Assembly (NCBI GenBank): GCA_013695765.1
Contig: JACCZW010000014.1
Span: 1-64,000, forward strand
Length of the DNA stretch: 64,000 nucleotides
Direction of reading: 5' to 3'
Source of the DNA: Gammaproteobacteria bacterium
GTDB lineage: Bacteria; Pseudomonadota; Gammaproteobacteria; JACCYU01
Each line of letters starts with the position of its first letter. Position 1 is the stretch's first letter. A program made the position numbers and the translations under genes. Below are positions 46,344-56,308 of this stretch, piece by piece. Below the pieces are notes generated by a model. It ran no database searches. It was not told where the DNA came from and worked only from the letters and a program-made list of their open reading frames with translations.

Positions 46344-46820
46344 CTACCTTTGCAGACTATCCAGAAACGTGCTGTTAATGGGTTCAGCCGCGCCGTTGAG
46401 CAACTGGACATTCTCCATGGCGACTTCCTGGAAGGTATGCACGTCGATTATCTGGCCGGGCATCAGCCTGTATTTGTTGAAGATGGCGCCGGCCAGCGCT
46501 ACCCTGTTTTCCGGCGTTATCGCGTCCGCATCGCCGGGACTCCCGCAACAGAACACATAGGGCTGCCAGCCGGAATCCATGGCATGGTGTAAACGTGTAA
46601 GGGCATATCTCTCTTCAAGCGTAAACTCCATGTCTTCACGAAATCTGTAACCCGGTTTCTCCGTGGGTTGCGGCATTTTGCTGATCACTTCATTGTTATC
46701 TTCGACGGTGACGTGCGCGGGTTGCGGGTAATCTTCGAGTATGGCCCGCCGGTAGGGTTGCGCGCTGATGGCTGACGCGTAAAAACAGACCGCGATGAAC
46801 GCGATTCCAGTGAGTTTCAT
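46344..46820 (-). CDS. Secreted protein of unknown function
   Basis: This 158-residue protein has a signal peptide (MKLTGIAFIAVCFYASAISA) and a mature part with MEFTLEERYALTRLHHAMDSG, VFCCGSPGD (two adjacent Cys) and LAGAIFNKYRLMPGQIIDVHTFQEVAMEN. No family is recognised. A strong AGGAGG lies before the ATG. It converges on mug with a 28-bp gap and is divergent from metX. Confidence 0.72.
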   Translation of the reverse strand: MKLTGIAFIAVCFYASAISAQPYRRAILEDYPQPAHVTVEDNNEVISKMPQPTEKPGYRFREDMEFTLEERYALTRLHHAMDSGWQPYVFCCGSPGDADAITPENRVALAGAIFNKYRLMPGQIIDVHTFQEVAMENVQLLNGAAEPINSTFLDSLQR

Positions 46821-46948
46821 GGTTGTCCTCCTGCCTGGTCTTGGCGGGTCATAATACGCGGGATAACAGCTCGTAATTGATCTTCAATAGGAACTGACTT
46901 CAATCCGGAGGTTCATACGAATCTTCAAGCTCCACCACAAAGTAATTC

Positions 46949-48067
46949 ATGGCCGTATCCTTAGCCGCGCTGCCCCGCACACTGCCCGCGACGCAATTCG
47001 TCGATCTCGTCCAGCCATTTGCGATGCGGCGTGGTGGCGCGCTGTCGCGCGTGCGCGTCGCCTATGAGACCTGGGGTCGATTAAATGTCGCGCGTGATAA
47101 TGCCGTGTTGCTGTTCACAGGGCTCTCGCCCAGCGCGCATGCGGCGTCCAGCCGCGCTGATCCCGCGCCCGGCTGGTGGGAATACATGGTGGGACCTGGT
47201 AAGCCGATCGACACCGATCGCTTGTTTGTGGTGTGCGTCAACTCGCTTGGCAGTTGCTTCGGTTCGACCGGTCCGGCGTCTATCGATACTGCGACCGGCA
47301 AGCCATACGGCGTGGATTTTCCGGAGTTGACTATCGAGGACATCGCGGCGGCGGGCCATGAGGTGATGCGCGCGCTGGCTATCGAGCGGCCGCACGCCAT
47401 CGTCGGCGCCTCGCTTGGCGGCATGACGGCGCTGGCCTACGCGGTTTCGCATGCCCGCAAGGTGGAAAAGCTGGTGATTATCTCGGCGGCCGCGCGCGCC
47501 AGTGCTTTCGCCATCTCCATCCGTTCGCTCCAACGGGAAATCATATGCTCGGACCCGGCCTGGGCTGGTGGCCATTACGCGCCAGATCAGCAGCCATTGA
47601 TGGGTATGCGGCTGGCGCGCAAGCTCGGGATGATTTCGTATCGTTCCGCGCAGGAATGGCAGCAACGGTTTGGCCACCACGAAGTCACCACGCGCGGCGA
47701 ACAGCCCTTCGGTATTCTGTACGAGATCGAATCCTATCTGGACTACAACGCGCGCAAGTTCGTCGGCGGCTTCGACGCCAACTGCTATCTGTACCTGTCG
47801 CGCAGCATGGATTTGTTCGATGTGGCCGCGCACGGCGGCTCGCTCGCGGCGGCGTTAAGTAAAATTCAGGCGCGACGCGCGACCATTATCGGCGTGACAA
47901 GCGATGTGCTGTTTCCGTTCGATCAGCAGCAGGAGCTGGCTAATTCCATGCGGGACGCCGGGCTGGACGCGCGCCTGCTCCGGCTGGACGCCATCAACGG
48001 CCACGATTCGTTTCTGATCGATCACGACCGGTTTGCGCCGGTGGTGCGGGATATTTTTTCAGGGTGA
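46949..48067 (+). CDS. metX: Homoserine O-acyltransferase (MetX)
   Basis: MetX activates homoserine with an acetyl or succinyl group for methionine synthesis. The 372-residue alpha/beta hydrolase has the nucleophile Ser in IVGASLGGMTALAYA, the catalytic Asp in VTSDVLFP and His in NGHDSFLID. NSLGSCFGSTGPASID is typical of the family. The donor is not certain; in gammaproteobacteria many MetX enzymes use succinyl-CoA. The usual partner metW is absent directly downstream. Confidence 0.92.
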   Translation: MAVSLAALPRTLPATQFVDLVQPFAMRRGGALSRVRVAYETWGRLNVARDNAVLLFTGLSPSAHAASSRADPAPGWWEYMVGPGKPIDTDRLFVVCVNSLGSCFGSTGPASIDTATGKPYGVDFPELTIEDIAAAGHEVMRALAIERPHAIVGASLGGMTALAYAVSHARKVEKLVIISAAARASAFAISIRSLQREIICSDPAWAGGHYAPDQQPLMGMRLARKLGMISYRSAQEWQQRFGHHEVTTRGEQPFGILYEIESYLDYNARKFVGGFDANCYLYLSRSMDLFDVAAHGGSLAAALSKIQARRATIIGVTSDVLFPFDQQQELANSMRDAGLDARLLRLDAINGHDSFLIDHDRFAPVVRDIFSG

Positions 48068-48092
48068 GTCGGGCCATTCGATAGACTCAGGG

Positions 48093-48113
48093 GCGGAGCG
48101 AATAAAGCTCCGC
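48093..48113. terminator. Hairpin between convergent metX and gltA
   Basis: GCGGAGC (48093-48099) and GCTCCGC (48107-48113) form a perfect 7-bp stem around GAATAAA. No T-run follows on either side, so it is at best a weak or rho-assisted terminator in this convergent gap. Confidence 0.35.
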
Positions 48114-48223
48114 GCCGGCGAACGACCCGCAGGGATGCTGGGTTGGATCACTGCGCCACGGATGGCTCGCCATGACAAGCGATCGATATGTCGCTGCAAT
48201 CTACCTCTACCCGGCCTGCAGGA

Positions 48224-49543
48224 CTACCTCTTTTTCCGTTCGCCGATCGGCGTGTAGTCGCGCTGCTGGTGACCCGTGTAGAGCTGCCGCGGACGGCCGA
48301 TGCGCGCCTGCGGATCGCCCATCATCTCCATCCAGTGCGACAGCCAGCCGACCGTGCGCGCGAGCGCGAAGATGACCGTGAACATGTTCAGCGGAATGCC
48401 CATCGCGCGCAGGATGATGCCCGAGTAGAAGTCCACGTTCGGGTACAGTTTGCGTCCCACGAAATAGTCATCCTCCAGCGCGATACGCTCCAGTGCCATG
48501 GCGACATCGAACAGTTGCTGGTTGGGGTTGTTGTCGCCCAGTTCGGCCAGTATTGCGTGGCAGCTCTCGCGGATGATCGTGGCGCGCGGATCGTAATTCT
48601 TGTACACACGGTGACCGAAGCCCATCAGCCGGAAGCGGTCATCCTTGTCTTTGGCGCGATTGATGTAGTGCTGCACGTCGTGGTCGGATTGGACGATACG
48701 TTCCAGCATCTTGATCACGGCTTCGTTGGCGCCGCCGTGCGCCGGCCCCCACAACGAACCGATACCCGCCGACAGCGCGGCGAACGGACTCGCTTCCGAA
48801 CTGCCGGTCAGCCTCACCGTAGAAGTCGAGGCGTTCTGTTCGTGATCCGCGTGCAGGATCAGGATAAGGTCAAGTGCGCGCACCATGACGGGGTTGGGTT
48901 CATAAGGCCGCGCGGGCACGGGTAAACCGTACATCATGCATAAAAAGTTGCGCGTGTAATCGAGCTGGTAGTTCGGGTACATGAACGGCTGACCGATCGA
49001 ATACTTGTAACACCAGGCGGCAATGGTCGGCATCTTGGCGATCAATCGGTGCGCGGACTGCTCCCGCACTTCGGGGTCGTGGACGTCCATGGTGCTGTGG
49101 TAAAATGCCGCGAGCGCGCCGACGGTGCCGACCATGATTGCCATGGGGTGCGCTTCGTGCCGGAAGCCTTTGAAGAAGCCCCGCATCGCCTCGTCGAGCA
49201 TCGTGTGGCTGCCGATGCTTGTCTGGTATTGTTCCAACTGTTCTGGCGTCGGCAGCTCGCCATAAAGCAATAGATAACACACTTCGGGGTAGCTGCTGTG
49301 TTTGGCCAGTTGTTCGATCGGATAGCCGCGATAGCGCAGAATGCCTTCGTCGCCGTCGATAAAGGTGATCTGACTTTCGCAGCTGGCGGTGGACATGAAG
49401 CCCGGGTCGAAGGTGAAATAACCCAGCTCGCTGTAAAGCTTGCGGATATCGATCCCGGCAGGGCCATCGGCGCCTTTCACTACGGGCAGCTCCACCTGCT
49501 TGCCGGTCGCGTTGTCGGTTACGGTTACAGTGTCTTCGGCCAT
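48224..49543 (-). CDS. gltA: Citrate synthase
   Basis: Citrate synthase condenses oxaloacetate and acetyl-CoA to open the TCA cycle. The 439-residue protein has the type I Gram-negative form: N-terminal small domain ([19 protein letters not shown]), [17 protein letters not shown], catalytic His in [15 protein letters not shown], the His of [14 protein letters not shown] and the catalytic Asp in [11 protein letters not shown] chose the ATG at 49543, with GGGGG five bases upstream; six more residues are possible from 49561. Confidence 0.96.
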   Translation of the reverse strand: MAEDTVTVTDNATGKQVELPVVKGADGPAGIDIRKLYSELGYFTFDPGFMSTASCESQITFIDGDEGILRYRGYPIEQLAKHSSYPEVCYLLLYGELPTPEQLEQYQTSIGSHTMLDEAMRGFFKGFRHEAHPMAIMVGTVGALAAFYHSTMDVHDPEVREQSAHRLIAKMPTIAAWCYKYSIGQPFMYPNYQLDYTRNFLCMMYGLPVPARPYEPNPVMVRALDLILILHADHEQNASTSTVRLTGSSEASPFAALSAGIGSLWGPAHGGANEAVIKMLERIVQSDHDVQHYINRAKDKDDRFRLMGFGHRVYKNYDPRATIIRESCHAILAELGDNNPNQQLFDVAMALERIALEDDYFVGRKLYPNVDFYSGIILRAMGIPLNMFTVIFALARTVGWLSHWMEMMGDPQARIGRPRQLYTGHQQRDYTPIGERKKR

Positions 49544-49774
49544 AGTCGCCCCCTTTGGCACAGGAAAATATGTCAGGAATTAAAGATTAAAACGCTTACG
49601 CCCCCGGATGTCGCGCTGCGGTCATTGGCAGGCGTTGGCTGGTGCGTATCGGGGTGTGGCGGGCGGTGCGCGCACCAGTGCGGACGGCGTAGTCTAACAT
49701 CACCCGGCGCATAAACACCTCTGCGGCACTGCAATATACAACCGTTGCTGACACAAATAAACCAATGTCAAGTC

Positions 49775-50377
49775 TCACGTCGCCAGCCGCGCCTCAAGTG
49801 CCGCGCATTCCTCCGGCGTATTGACGTTCAGGAACGCATCCGGACAATCGGTAAAGTCCGCGGTCGCCATGCGGTGCAGGCGATACCAGCGATCGATCTT
49901 GCGCTCGCCTTTTTGCAGATAATCGTTAAGGCTTGCCAACAGTTCACGTTTTAGCATCGAGAACACCGGCTGTATGCGATCCGCATCGCGGGCCACGGCA
50001 ATCTCGGCGTCGTCGCGCGAAAGCGCAGCCCACAGGCGCGCGCCCAGGTCGTGCGGCAACAGCGGGCTGTCGCAGGGTACGGTGACGGCATAGCGAGTGT
50101 CGATTTGGGACAATGCGCTGGCAATGCCCGCCAGCGGCCCCTGAAAATCCTCGGAACTATCCGCTACCACCGGCCAGCCGTAGCGTGCGTATTGCTCCAG
50201 ATTGCGATTGGCGTTGATGACGACGGCGCCACACTGAGGTACTAAGCGCGCGAGCACATGTTCGATCATCGGGAGCCCACTGATCTCGATCAGCCCCTTG
50301 TCCTCGCCGCCCATGCGGGTGGCGCGCCCGCCCGCCAAAACGACGCCGGTGATGTCGCTGCAGGGGTAACTAGGCAT
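49775..50377 (-). CDS. mobA: Molybdenum cofactor guanylyltransferase
   Basis: MobA attaches GMP to molybdopterin to form the bis-MGD cofactor. The 200-residue protein has the nucleotide signature GVVLAGGRATRMGGEDKGLIEI, then FQGPLAGIASAL and VPCDSPLLP (metal-binding Asp) and NVNTPEE near the end. Length matches E. coli (194). It is not adjacent to moaB/moaE/moeA at 55.6-58 kb but completes that pathway. Confidence 0.93.
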   Translation of the reverse strand: MPSYPCSDITGVVLAGGRATRMGGEDKGLIEISGLPMIEHVLARLVPQCGAVVINANRNLEQYARYGWPVVADSSEDFQGPLAGIASALSQIDTRYAVTVPCDSPLLPHDLGARLWAALSRDDAEIAVARDADRIQPVFSMLKRELLASLNDYLQKGERKIDRWYRLHRMATADFTDCPDAFLNVNTPEECAALEARLAT

Positions 50378-50524
50378 CTTCCGGGAATGGGTTTGGCCGT
50401 GGAATCCGGCGACCTGCCATAAACCGTAGTTGCGCCGCGCGGTGGGTGCAATTGCGCATCAATCGGTCGCTGATGGTGCGGGCTTTACCCGCGGCGCACC
50501 GCGTCGCGGCAGTCTCAGCTTCGC

Positions 50525-51868
50525 TCAATGCAGCTTCAGTTGCGGCTTGCCAGAGCGGATCAGCCAGTGCCCGATGGTCGATACCACCACCCAGCCCGTG
50601 CCATGCAGCGCCCACAGGTGCATCTTGTAAAGCATCAGATATGCCATGCGCGCCAGCCAGCCTTCGATCATCACGTTGCCGGCCTGTTTGCCCCTGAGGT
50701 TTCCCATCAGGGTGCCCACGGTTTCGAAACGGCTGAGATTGACTAGTGAGCCGTAATCCTTGTATACGTACTCCGCTAACGGTTTGCCGTCCAGTCGGTG
50801 CTGAATCGATTTGACCAGCAAAGCGGCCTGCTGATGCGATGCCTGCGCGCGGGGCGGCACCGTATCGTCCCTTCCCGGACGCGGACAGCTCGCGCAATCG
50901 CCGAACGCGAAAATCGAATCGTCGCGGGTAGTTTGCAGCGTTGTCCTGACCATGAGCTGATTGATCTTGTTGGTTTCGAGATCGTCCAGGCTGGCAAGAA
51001 AATCGGGCGCGCGGATGCCGGCGGCCCACACTTTTGTTTTGGCCTTAACGTATCTGCCGCTATCCATGTGAAATCCGCCCTCGTCGGCGCTAACGATACG
51101 GTCGCCGAGCACCAACTCGATGCCGATCGAGCGCAACACCTCCGCGACGTTTGCCGAGATCTTGGGCGGCAGGGCGGGCAACACACGGTCGGCGCCCTCG
51201 ATCAGGGTAAACTTGATCTCGTCATCGGCGGGCGGGCGCTCCAGCGCGTGGGTGCCCATGATGCTTAGCGCGCGGCGCAGCTCGGCGGCCAGTTCCACGC
51301 CGGTGGCCCCGGCCCCGGCGATGCCGATGTTGATATGGTCCTCGACCGACGCCTCGCGCCTGCTCGCGACGCGAAAATAGCGGTTGAGCAGGTGACGATG
51401 AAACTCGTCGGCCTGGGGGCGCCGGTCGAGGAAGAAGCAGTGCTCGCGCACACCCGGCGTGCCGAAATCGTTGGTCGTACTGCCCACCGCGAACACCAGC
51501 GTATCGTACGTCAGTACGCGTTCGAGCACCGTCTCGCTGCCGTCTTCGTCCAGGATGGGCGCCATGCGAAGTTCCCGCCGCGCCCGGTTCAGGCCATGGA
51601 CCGTGCCCAGGCGAAAGCGGAAATGATGGTTGCGGGCGTGTGACAGATAGTTGAGTTCATCCTCGCTGGAATTCAGCGTGCCCGCGGCGACCTCGTGCAG
51701 CAGGGGTTTCCACAGATGCGTGGTCGCGATATCGATCAGGGTAATCTCCGCACGGCCGCGCTTGCCGAGCTTGTTACCCAGCATGGTGGCGAGTTCCAGC
51801 CCGCCTGCGCCGCCACCTACGATAACGATACGGTGCGGGTGGGATGTCATGGTTTCGTTAGCGCTCAT
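50525..51868 (-). CDS. ndh: Type II NADH:quinone oxidoreductase
   Basis: NDH-2 passes electrons from NADH to quinone without pumping protons. The 447-residue flavoprotein has the FAD motif IVIVGGGAGGLELATMLG, the NADH-binding INIGIAGAGATGVELAAELR, the ATG-like VWAAGIRAPDFL and FAFGDCASCP, and an amphipathic or hydrophobic C-terminus (LMLYKMHLWALHGTGWVVVST) that anchors it to the membrane. A second ATG at 51850 is possible. The 147-bp gap to mobA holds nothing recognisable. Confidence 0.92.
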   Translation of the reverse strand: MSANETMTSHPHRIVIVGGGAGGLELATMLGNKLGKRGRAEITLIDIATTHLWKPLLHEVAAGTLNSSEDELNYLSHARNHHFRFRLGTVHGLNRARRELRMAPILDEDGSETVLERVLTYDTLVFAVGSTTNDFGTPGVREHCFFLDRRPQADEFHRHLLNRYFRVASRREASVEDHINIGIAGAGATGVELAAELRRALSIMGTHALERPPADDEIKFTLIEGADRVLPALPPKISANVAEVLRSIGIELVLGDRIVSADEGGFHMDSGRYVKAKTKVWAAGIRAPDFLASLDDLETNKINQLMVRTTLQTTRDDSIFAFGDCASCPRPGRDDTVPPRAQASHQQAALLVKSIQHRLDGKPLAEYVYKDYGSLVNLSRFETVGTLMGNLRGKQAGNVMIEGWLARMAYLMLYKMHLWALHGTGWVVVSTIGHWLIRSGKPQLKLH

Positions 51869-51985
51869 GGTAAAGCTCGCGGATTATACGTGGCATGCCG
51901 CGGTACACAACAACTATATGCTAAGGTTTGGGCCCGAAGCGAAAACCCCGAAGCATAATCCCCAAAAGACCCTATGGAGGCTACC

Positions 51986-52303
51986 ATGAAAACCGGTCCG
52001 GACATCGACGCTGGCGACCGCACTGAGATCGAGGCGGCGGTTTACCGCCGGCTGATCGAGCACCTGCGTGCGCATCCGGAAGTGCAGAACATCGACCTGA
52101 TGAATCTCGCGGATTTCTGCCGTAATTGTCTCTCCAAGTGGTATCGCGCGGCCGCGGAGGAGAAAGGCATTGAGATCGATTACGACCACGCGCGCGAACT
52201 CGTGTACGGCATGCCGTATGCCGAATACAAGCAGAAATATCAGCGCGAAGCCTCGCCGGCGCAGCAGGCCGCGTTCGACGCGCGGCAGCGCGATGAGGCG
52301 TAG
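51986..52303 (+). CDS. DUF1244 protein
   Basis: This 105-residue protein matches DUF1244: YRRLIEHLRAHPEVQNIDLMN, LADFCRNCLSKWYRAAAEEKG and HARELVYGMPYAEYKQKYQ. The family is a small helical protein of unknown function, widespread in proteobacteria. GGAGG lies 8 bases before this ATG, so I preferred it to the earlier one at 51974. It is the first of two rightward genes. Confidence 0.9.
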   Translation: MKTGPDIDAGDRTEIEAAVYRRLIEHLRAHPEVQNIDLMNLADFCRNCLSKWYRAAAEEKGIEIDYDHARELVYGMPYAEYKQKYQREASPAQQAAFDARQRDEA

Positions 52304-52347
52304 CACGGCGCGCAATACACGCCAACAACCAAGAGGAATCATACGTA

Positions 52348-53052
52348 ATGCTGAATTTGGGCAATCGATACAACCGGCTCCGTTATAATCTGTCCGCGCG
52401 CGGGCGCCGCGAACGCAGGCTTGCCGCAGAGGTCATGGCGCGGCAGTTGCCACCAGACCAGGTCCGCGCGGTGCAGGAAAGACATAGCGGCGTCATCTCC
52501 AAGGGCGAGCACCACAGAAAATGGCTGGATGTCGAGTCTCACATGCAAAGGGCTGCGCGCGAAGCCATGGCGCTCGGCCTCGACGAGTCCGAGCCACTAA
52601 ACATTCTGGATATCGGTTGCGGCGCCGGCTATTTTCTCGCTGTGGCCAGGCATCTGGGCCATAACACAACCGGGCTCGATATGTCTGATAACGAGGTATT
52701 TAATGACTTCATTGCGTTGATGGCCATACCGCGAGTGATCCACTGTATTACCCCCTTCACGCCGTTGCCCGATTTCGACCGCCGGTTTAACCTAATAACG
52801 GGGTTTGAAGTTCGGTTTAACTGGAAAATCAAGCGAAAAAGCAGGCTAGATAGATGGGCTTATGATGAATGGTCCTACTTCCTCGATGATTGCAGGTCCA
52901 AGCTGGCGCCGGGAGGCCGGATGAGGTTGGAGCTCAATGCGGGGAAGGATGCAAGCTACAGGTTCTTGCCGGAGGATATCGCCACGCGGCTGCGGGGCGT
53001 GGCGGGGGCCACGATTCCAGCGGACAAGAGCACCATTACTGTGGCGGCTTAA
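52348..53052 (+). CDS. Class I SAM-dependent methyltransferase
   Basis: This 234-residue protein has methyltransferase motif I ILDIGCGAGYFLAVARHLGH, then TTGLDMSD, and later FNLITGFEVRFN and FLDDCRSKLAPGGRMRLELN (motif for strand 5). The substrate cannot be told. Parts of the gene are less GC-rich than the flanks, suggesting transfer. AGAGGA lies about 10 bases before the ATG. The next 230 bp to the YihY gene show nothing recognisable. Confidence 0.82.
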   Translation: MLNLGNRYNRLRYNLSARGRRERRLAAEVMARQLPPDQVRAVQERHSGVISKGEHHRKWLDVESHMQRAAREAMALGLDESEPLNILDIGCGAGYFLAVARHLGHNTTGLDMSDNEVFNDFIALMAIPRVIHCITPFTPLPDFDRRFNLITGFEVRFNWKIKRKSRLDRWAYDEWSYFLDDCRSKLAPGGRMRLELNAGKDASYRFLPEDIATRLRGVAGATIPADKSTITVAA

Positions 53053-53282
53053 GCTGGGATAGATCTGCCTGTATATGGCGGCGCGAACCTCTGCGTGAAC
53101 AGAGGGTCTTCAACCGATGGCGGGCATAACGGTTCGCCGCCCATTGCTAGCGCGTGTCTGATCCGACACGCTACGGCCCTGGCAGCGGCGTCACTGCCCG
53201 GATGCAAGCACGCTAACACAGCCGAGATCAGCCCAAAGACTCGAATAAATACCGGAGTGCCTACATCTGCCAGACGGCCGTC

Positions 53283-54665
53283 ATGATCGACATCCATAAA
53301 TTGACGATTAGCTACCAGCGGCTGGTGTGGGGTACCGACACGGACGATTTGCCGTGGTGGCGAGCGCTTGCCGTGAAGGCCGTGCGGCTGGTACACGTGC
53401 TGGTGCGCGATATGGTCGACGGCCAGCTGACCCTGCGCGCGATGAGTCTGGTGTTCACGACCTTGCTGTCCATCGTGCCGCTGCTGGCGGTCAGCTTTTC
53501 GGTGCTCAAGGCCTTCGGCATGCATAACGAGCTGGAGCCGGTGCTGCAGAATTTTCTCGCGCCGCTGGGTTCGCAGGGTGCGGACATCAGCAGACAGATT
53601 ATCGATTTTGTTGACAACATAAAGGTGGGCGTGCTGGGCGCGGTGGGCATCGCGTTCCTGTTTTACACGACCATCACGCTAATCCAGAAGGTCGAGGAAG
53701 CGTTCAATTACATCTGGCACATCGAGCGCTCGCGCACCCTGGCGCAGCAGTTCAGCAGTTACTTGAGCGTCATCATGGTAGTGCCGGTGTTGGTCATCGC
53801 GGCACTGGGCGTGACCGCCTCGCTGACCAGCAGCACCATCGTGCAGGCAATCGTGGCCGTCGAGCCGTTGGGCAGCCTGTATGAGTTCGCCAGCTGGCTG
53901 GTGCCTTATCTGTTGATCATCGCGGCGTTCGTATTCATCTATATTTTCATCCCCAACACGCGGGTGCGGCCGGTCGCGGCCATCACCGGCGGCGTGGTGG
54001 CGGGCGTGTTGTGGCAGACCACAGGCTGGGTGTTCGCGCAGTTCATCGCCAACTCCGCGAGTTACGCCGCGATCTATTCCGGTTTCGCGATCCTCGTGGT
54101 GCTGATGATCTGGATTTACTGGAACTGGCTGATCCTGCTGGTCGGCGCCAGCATCGTGTTTTATCAGCAACACGCGGAATATCTGGTGGCGGGGCGCAAG
54201 CAAAGTCGGCCCAGCAACCGCGTGCAGGAGGAACTGGCGCTGATGGTAATGGCGCTCATCGGCCAGCGCTGGTATCAGCAGCGGCCCGGCTGGAACGCGG
54301 ACGAACTCGTGGAGCACCTGCATATTCCGTTTCCCGCGATACAGGAGACGCTGAACGTGCTGGAGGAGGGCGGCTTGTTGTCCCAGACCACGGATACGCC
54401 AGCGCTGTGGCTGCCTGCGTTACCACTGGAAACAACACCGATCAAGCAGGTGCTGGATGTGGTGCGAGACGCCAGCGACGGTGGTGACCTGGCGCCCCGG
54501 CGCGCGCCCGATCTGCGCGCCACGCGTGACATCGTGGCGGAAGTCGAACACGCGGTCACCGAAACATTGCATGGGCGCACGCTCAAGGATCTCGTCGCGG
54601 CCAGCGAAAAATCGGCCACGCGCCTGAACGCGGTCGCGCCCGAATCCGCGGAATCCGCAAACTGA
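53283..54665 (+). CDS. YihY/BrkB family inner membrane protein
   Basis: This 460-residue protein has six predicted membrane helices in the first 300 residues with the family pattern TLRAMSLVFTTLLSIVPLLAVSFS, EAFNYIWHIERSRTLAQQF, IFIPNTRVRPVAAITGGVVA and IYSGFAILVVLMIWIYWNWLI. A C-terminal cytoplasmic part of about 150 residues includes a winged-helix-like region (ELVEHLHIPFPAIQETLNVLEEGGLL). The family was once wrongly called ribonuclease BN; its role is unknown. Confidence 0.9.
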   Translation: MIDIHKLTISYQRLVWGTDTDDLPWWRALAVKAVRLVHVLVRDMVDGQLTLRAMSLVFTTLLSIVPLLAVSFSVLKAFGMHNELEPVLQNFLAPLGSQGADISRQIIDFVDNIKVGVLGAVGIAFLFYTTITLIQKVEEAFNYIWHIERSRTLAQQFSSYLSVIMVVPVLVIAALGVTASLTSSTIVQAIVAVEPLGSLYEFASWLVPYLLIIAAFVFIYIFIPNTRVRPVAAITGGVVAGVLWQTTGWVFAQFIANSASYAAIYSGFAILVVLMIWIYWNWLILLVGASIVFYQQHAEYLVAGRKQSRPSNRVQEELALMVMALIGQRWYQQRPGWNADELVEHLHIPFPAIQETLNVLEEGGLLSQTTDTPALWLPALPLETTPIKQVLDVVRDASDGGDLAPRRAPDLRATRDIVAEVEHAVTETLHGRTLKDLVAASEKSATRLNAVAPESAESAN

Positions 54666-54801
54666 TGGCATTCAGCACCATCGGCTTAGCCGTGGCGTCT
54701 GCATCCAGACGATGGCATTTGCGCGCGGTGGTTTCGGTTGCTAACGCGCGAGTCGCGCCCCTTCTTCCGTACTGATTAACTGTGGGTTGCTTCGCGCACC
54801 A

Positions 54802-55584
54802 TCATCCGCATGCCGGTGTTTCGCCGCTCGCCTGCGCCTGGTTATAGAGCTTCAGCGCATCCGGCATGCGACCGGTGAGATTTTCGATGCGCGTCTCGTG
54901 TGAGGGGTGCGTGGACAAGAATTCCGGCGGTTGCTCGCCGCCACTGGCGGCCATGTTCTGCCACAGCGGTACGCTCTGACGCGGATCGAAGCCCGCGCTC
55001 GCCATAAGATCCAGCCCCAGCAGATCGGCTTCGCTCTCCTGCGAGCGGCCATAGGGGAGCAGAATGCCGACCTGCGCGCCCAGGCCCAGCAGCCCGAGTA
55101 ACTGCTGCTGTTCTCCGCCCGAGCTGGCCGCGTAGATCTGCGCGGCCGTTAAGCCCGCCTGCGTGACCACAGCCGCCGACATGCGCGCATTGCCGTGCTC
55201 CGCCAGCACATGCGCAACTTCGTGGCCGATTACGGTGGCGAGCTGATCCTGGTTTTCCGCGACATCCAGCAGGCCGGTGTAGACGCCGATCTTGCCGCCG
55301 GGCAGCGCGAAGGCATTGACTGCCTTGTCCTCAAATACCTGTACTTCCCAGACCTGATCCGAGTCCAGCGCGCTCGTGACCGCATCGGCGACGCACTCTA
55401 CGTATTGATTGACTTCCGGATCGCTTTCCGACGGCGTTTCCTGCTTCATCTGCTGGAAGGCGCTGGCGCCCATCTCGCTCATCTGATCGTCCGGAAACAG
55501 TTGCAGCTGTCTATGGCCCAGGGGGGACGTGGCGCAGGCCGTGAGCCAGGCCGCTATAAACGTAATCAGGCAACCGCGTAGCAT
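54802..55584 (-). CDS. M48-family metallopeptidase lipoprotein
   Basis: This protein of about 260 residues has a lipobox (AAWLTACAT, Cys about 17 from the ATG at 55584) and a zinc peptidase domain with HEVAHVLAEHG (HExxH) and the third ligand in SQESEADLLGLDLM. STHPSHETRI near the end is typical of LoiP/YcaL-like outer-membrane proteases that degrade misfolded envelope proteins. The ATG at 55584 has GGAG 9 bases upstream; ATG 55599 would add five residues. Confidence 0.9.
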   Translation of the reverse strand: MLRGCLITFIAAWLTACATSPLGHRQLQLFPDDQMSEMGASAFQQMKQETPSESDPEVNQYVECVADAVTSALDSDQVWEVQVFEDKAVNAFALPGGKIGVYTGLLDVAENQDQLATVIGHEVAHVLAEHGNARMSAAVVTQAGLTAAQIYAASSGGEQQQLLGLLGLGAQVGILLPYGRSQESEADLLGLDLMASAGFDPRQSVPLWQNMAASGGEQPPEFLSTHPSHETRIENLTGRMPDALKLYNQAQASGETPACG

Positions 55585-55626
55585 CGTATCATTCTCCATT
55601 TGACGACACCTTTTCTGGCATGAACT

Positions 55627-56148
55627 TCAGCACTCGCGCAGCCGCGGCATCAACTCGACCAGGTTGCAGGGCCGGGTCCGGTAATCGAGCTGGTGCACGA
55701 TCAATCGATCCCAGGCATCCGCGCACGCGCCCGACGATCCGGGCAGACAGAAGATATAGGTGCCGTTCGCTACTCCCGCTACGGCACGCGACTGCAGCGT
55801 GGACGTGCCGATGGTTTCGAACGACAGCACCCGGAACATCTCGCCGAAGCCGTCGATTTCCTTGTCTAGCAAGGGTCGTACCGCTTCAGGTGTGCCGTCG
55901 CGCCCGGTGATACCGGTGCCGCCGGTAGTGAGGATCACCTGCAGGTCTTCTTCTGCGATCCAGCGGGACAACGCCTCGCGGATGCGGTACCTGTCATCCG
56001 GCACAATCGCCTTTTCATATAGACGGTGGCCGATATCCTTGAGACGCGCGGCCAGCAGCTTGCCGGACTTGTCCGTATCCTCAACGCGACTGTCCGAGAT
56101 GGTCAGCACCGCGATATTCAGGGCAACGAAAGTCCGCGCATCCGCCAT
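55627..56148 (-). CDS. moaB: Molybdopterin adenylyltransferase MoaB
   Basis: MoaB/MogA-type proteins adenylate molybdopterin before metal insertion. The 173-residue protein has LNIAVLTISDSRVEDTDKSG, the binding motif LTTGGTGITGRDGTPEAVRPLL and FCLPGSSGACADAWDRLI. Length and the SDSR start fit MoaB rather than a MoeA domain. It is 43 bp upstream of the M48 gene on the same strand and divergent from moaE. Confidence 0.93.
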   Translation of the reverse strand: MADARTFVALNIAVLTISDSRVEDTDKSGKLLAARLKDIGHRLYEKAIVPDDRYRIREALSRWIAEEDLQVILTTGGTGITGRDGTPEAVRPLLDKEIDGFGEMFRVLSFETIGTSTLQSRAVAGVANGTYIFCLPGSSGACADAWDRLIVHQLDYRTRPCNLVELMPRLREC

Positions 56149-56265
56149 CGCGATCAGACCTGCGCCGAAAAACGGTTTGCGTGCGCCATGACGATGAGCA
56201 TAGCATTAACGTTTGCGTTCAAATAGCCGCGGCGCGGCGCCATCGATCCCCATGCAGTTAAAGGT

Positions 56266-56308
56266 ATGCCCGTAGAAATATGCCCCGTAAAAATATGCGT
56301 ATAGAAAT
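56266..56308 (+). repeat. Threefold 14-15-bp repeat containing the moaE start codons
   Basis: ATGCCCGTAGAAAT (56266), ATGCCCCGTAAAAAT (56280) and ATGCGTATAGAAAT (56295) follow each other directly. Each begins with ATG. The first opens a 12-codon frame that stops at 56304; the second and third are in frame with moaE. It is a duplicated start region, and AAAGG precedes only the first ATG. Confidence 0.55.
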
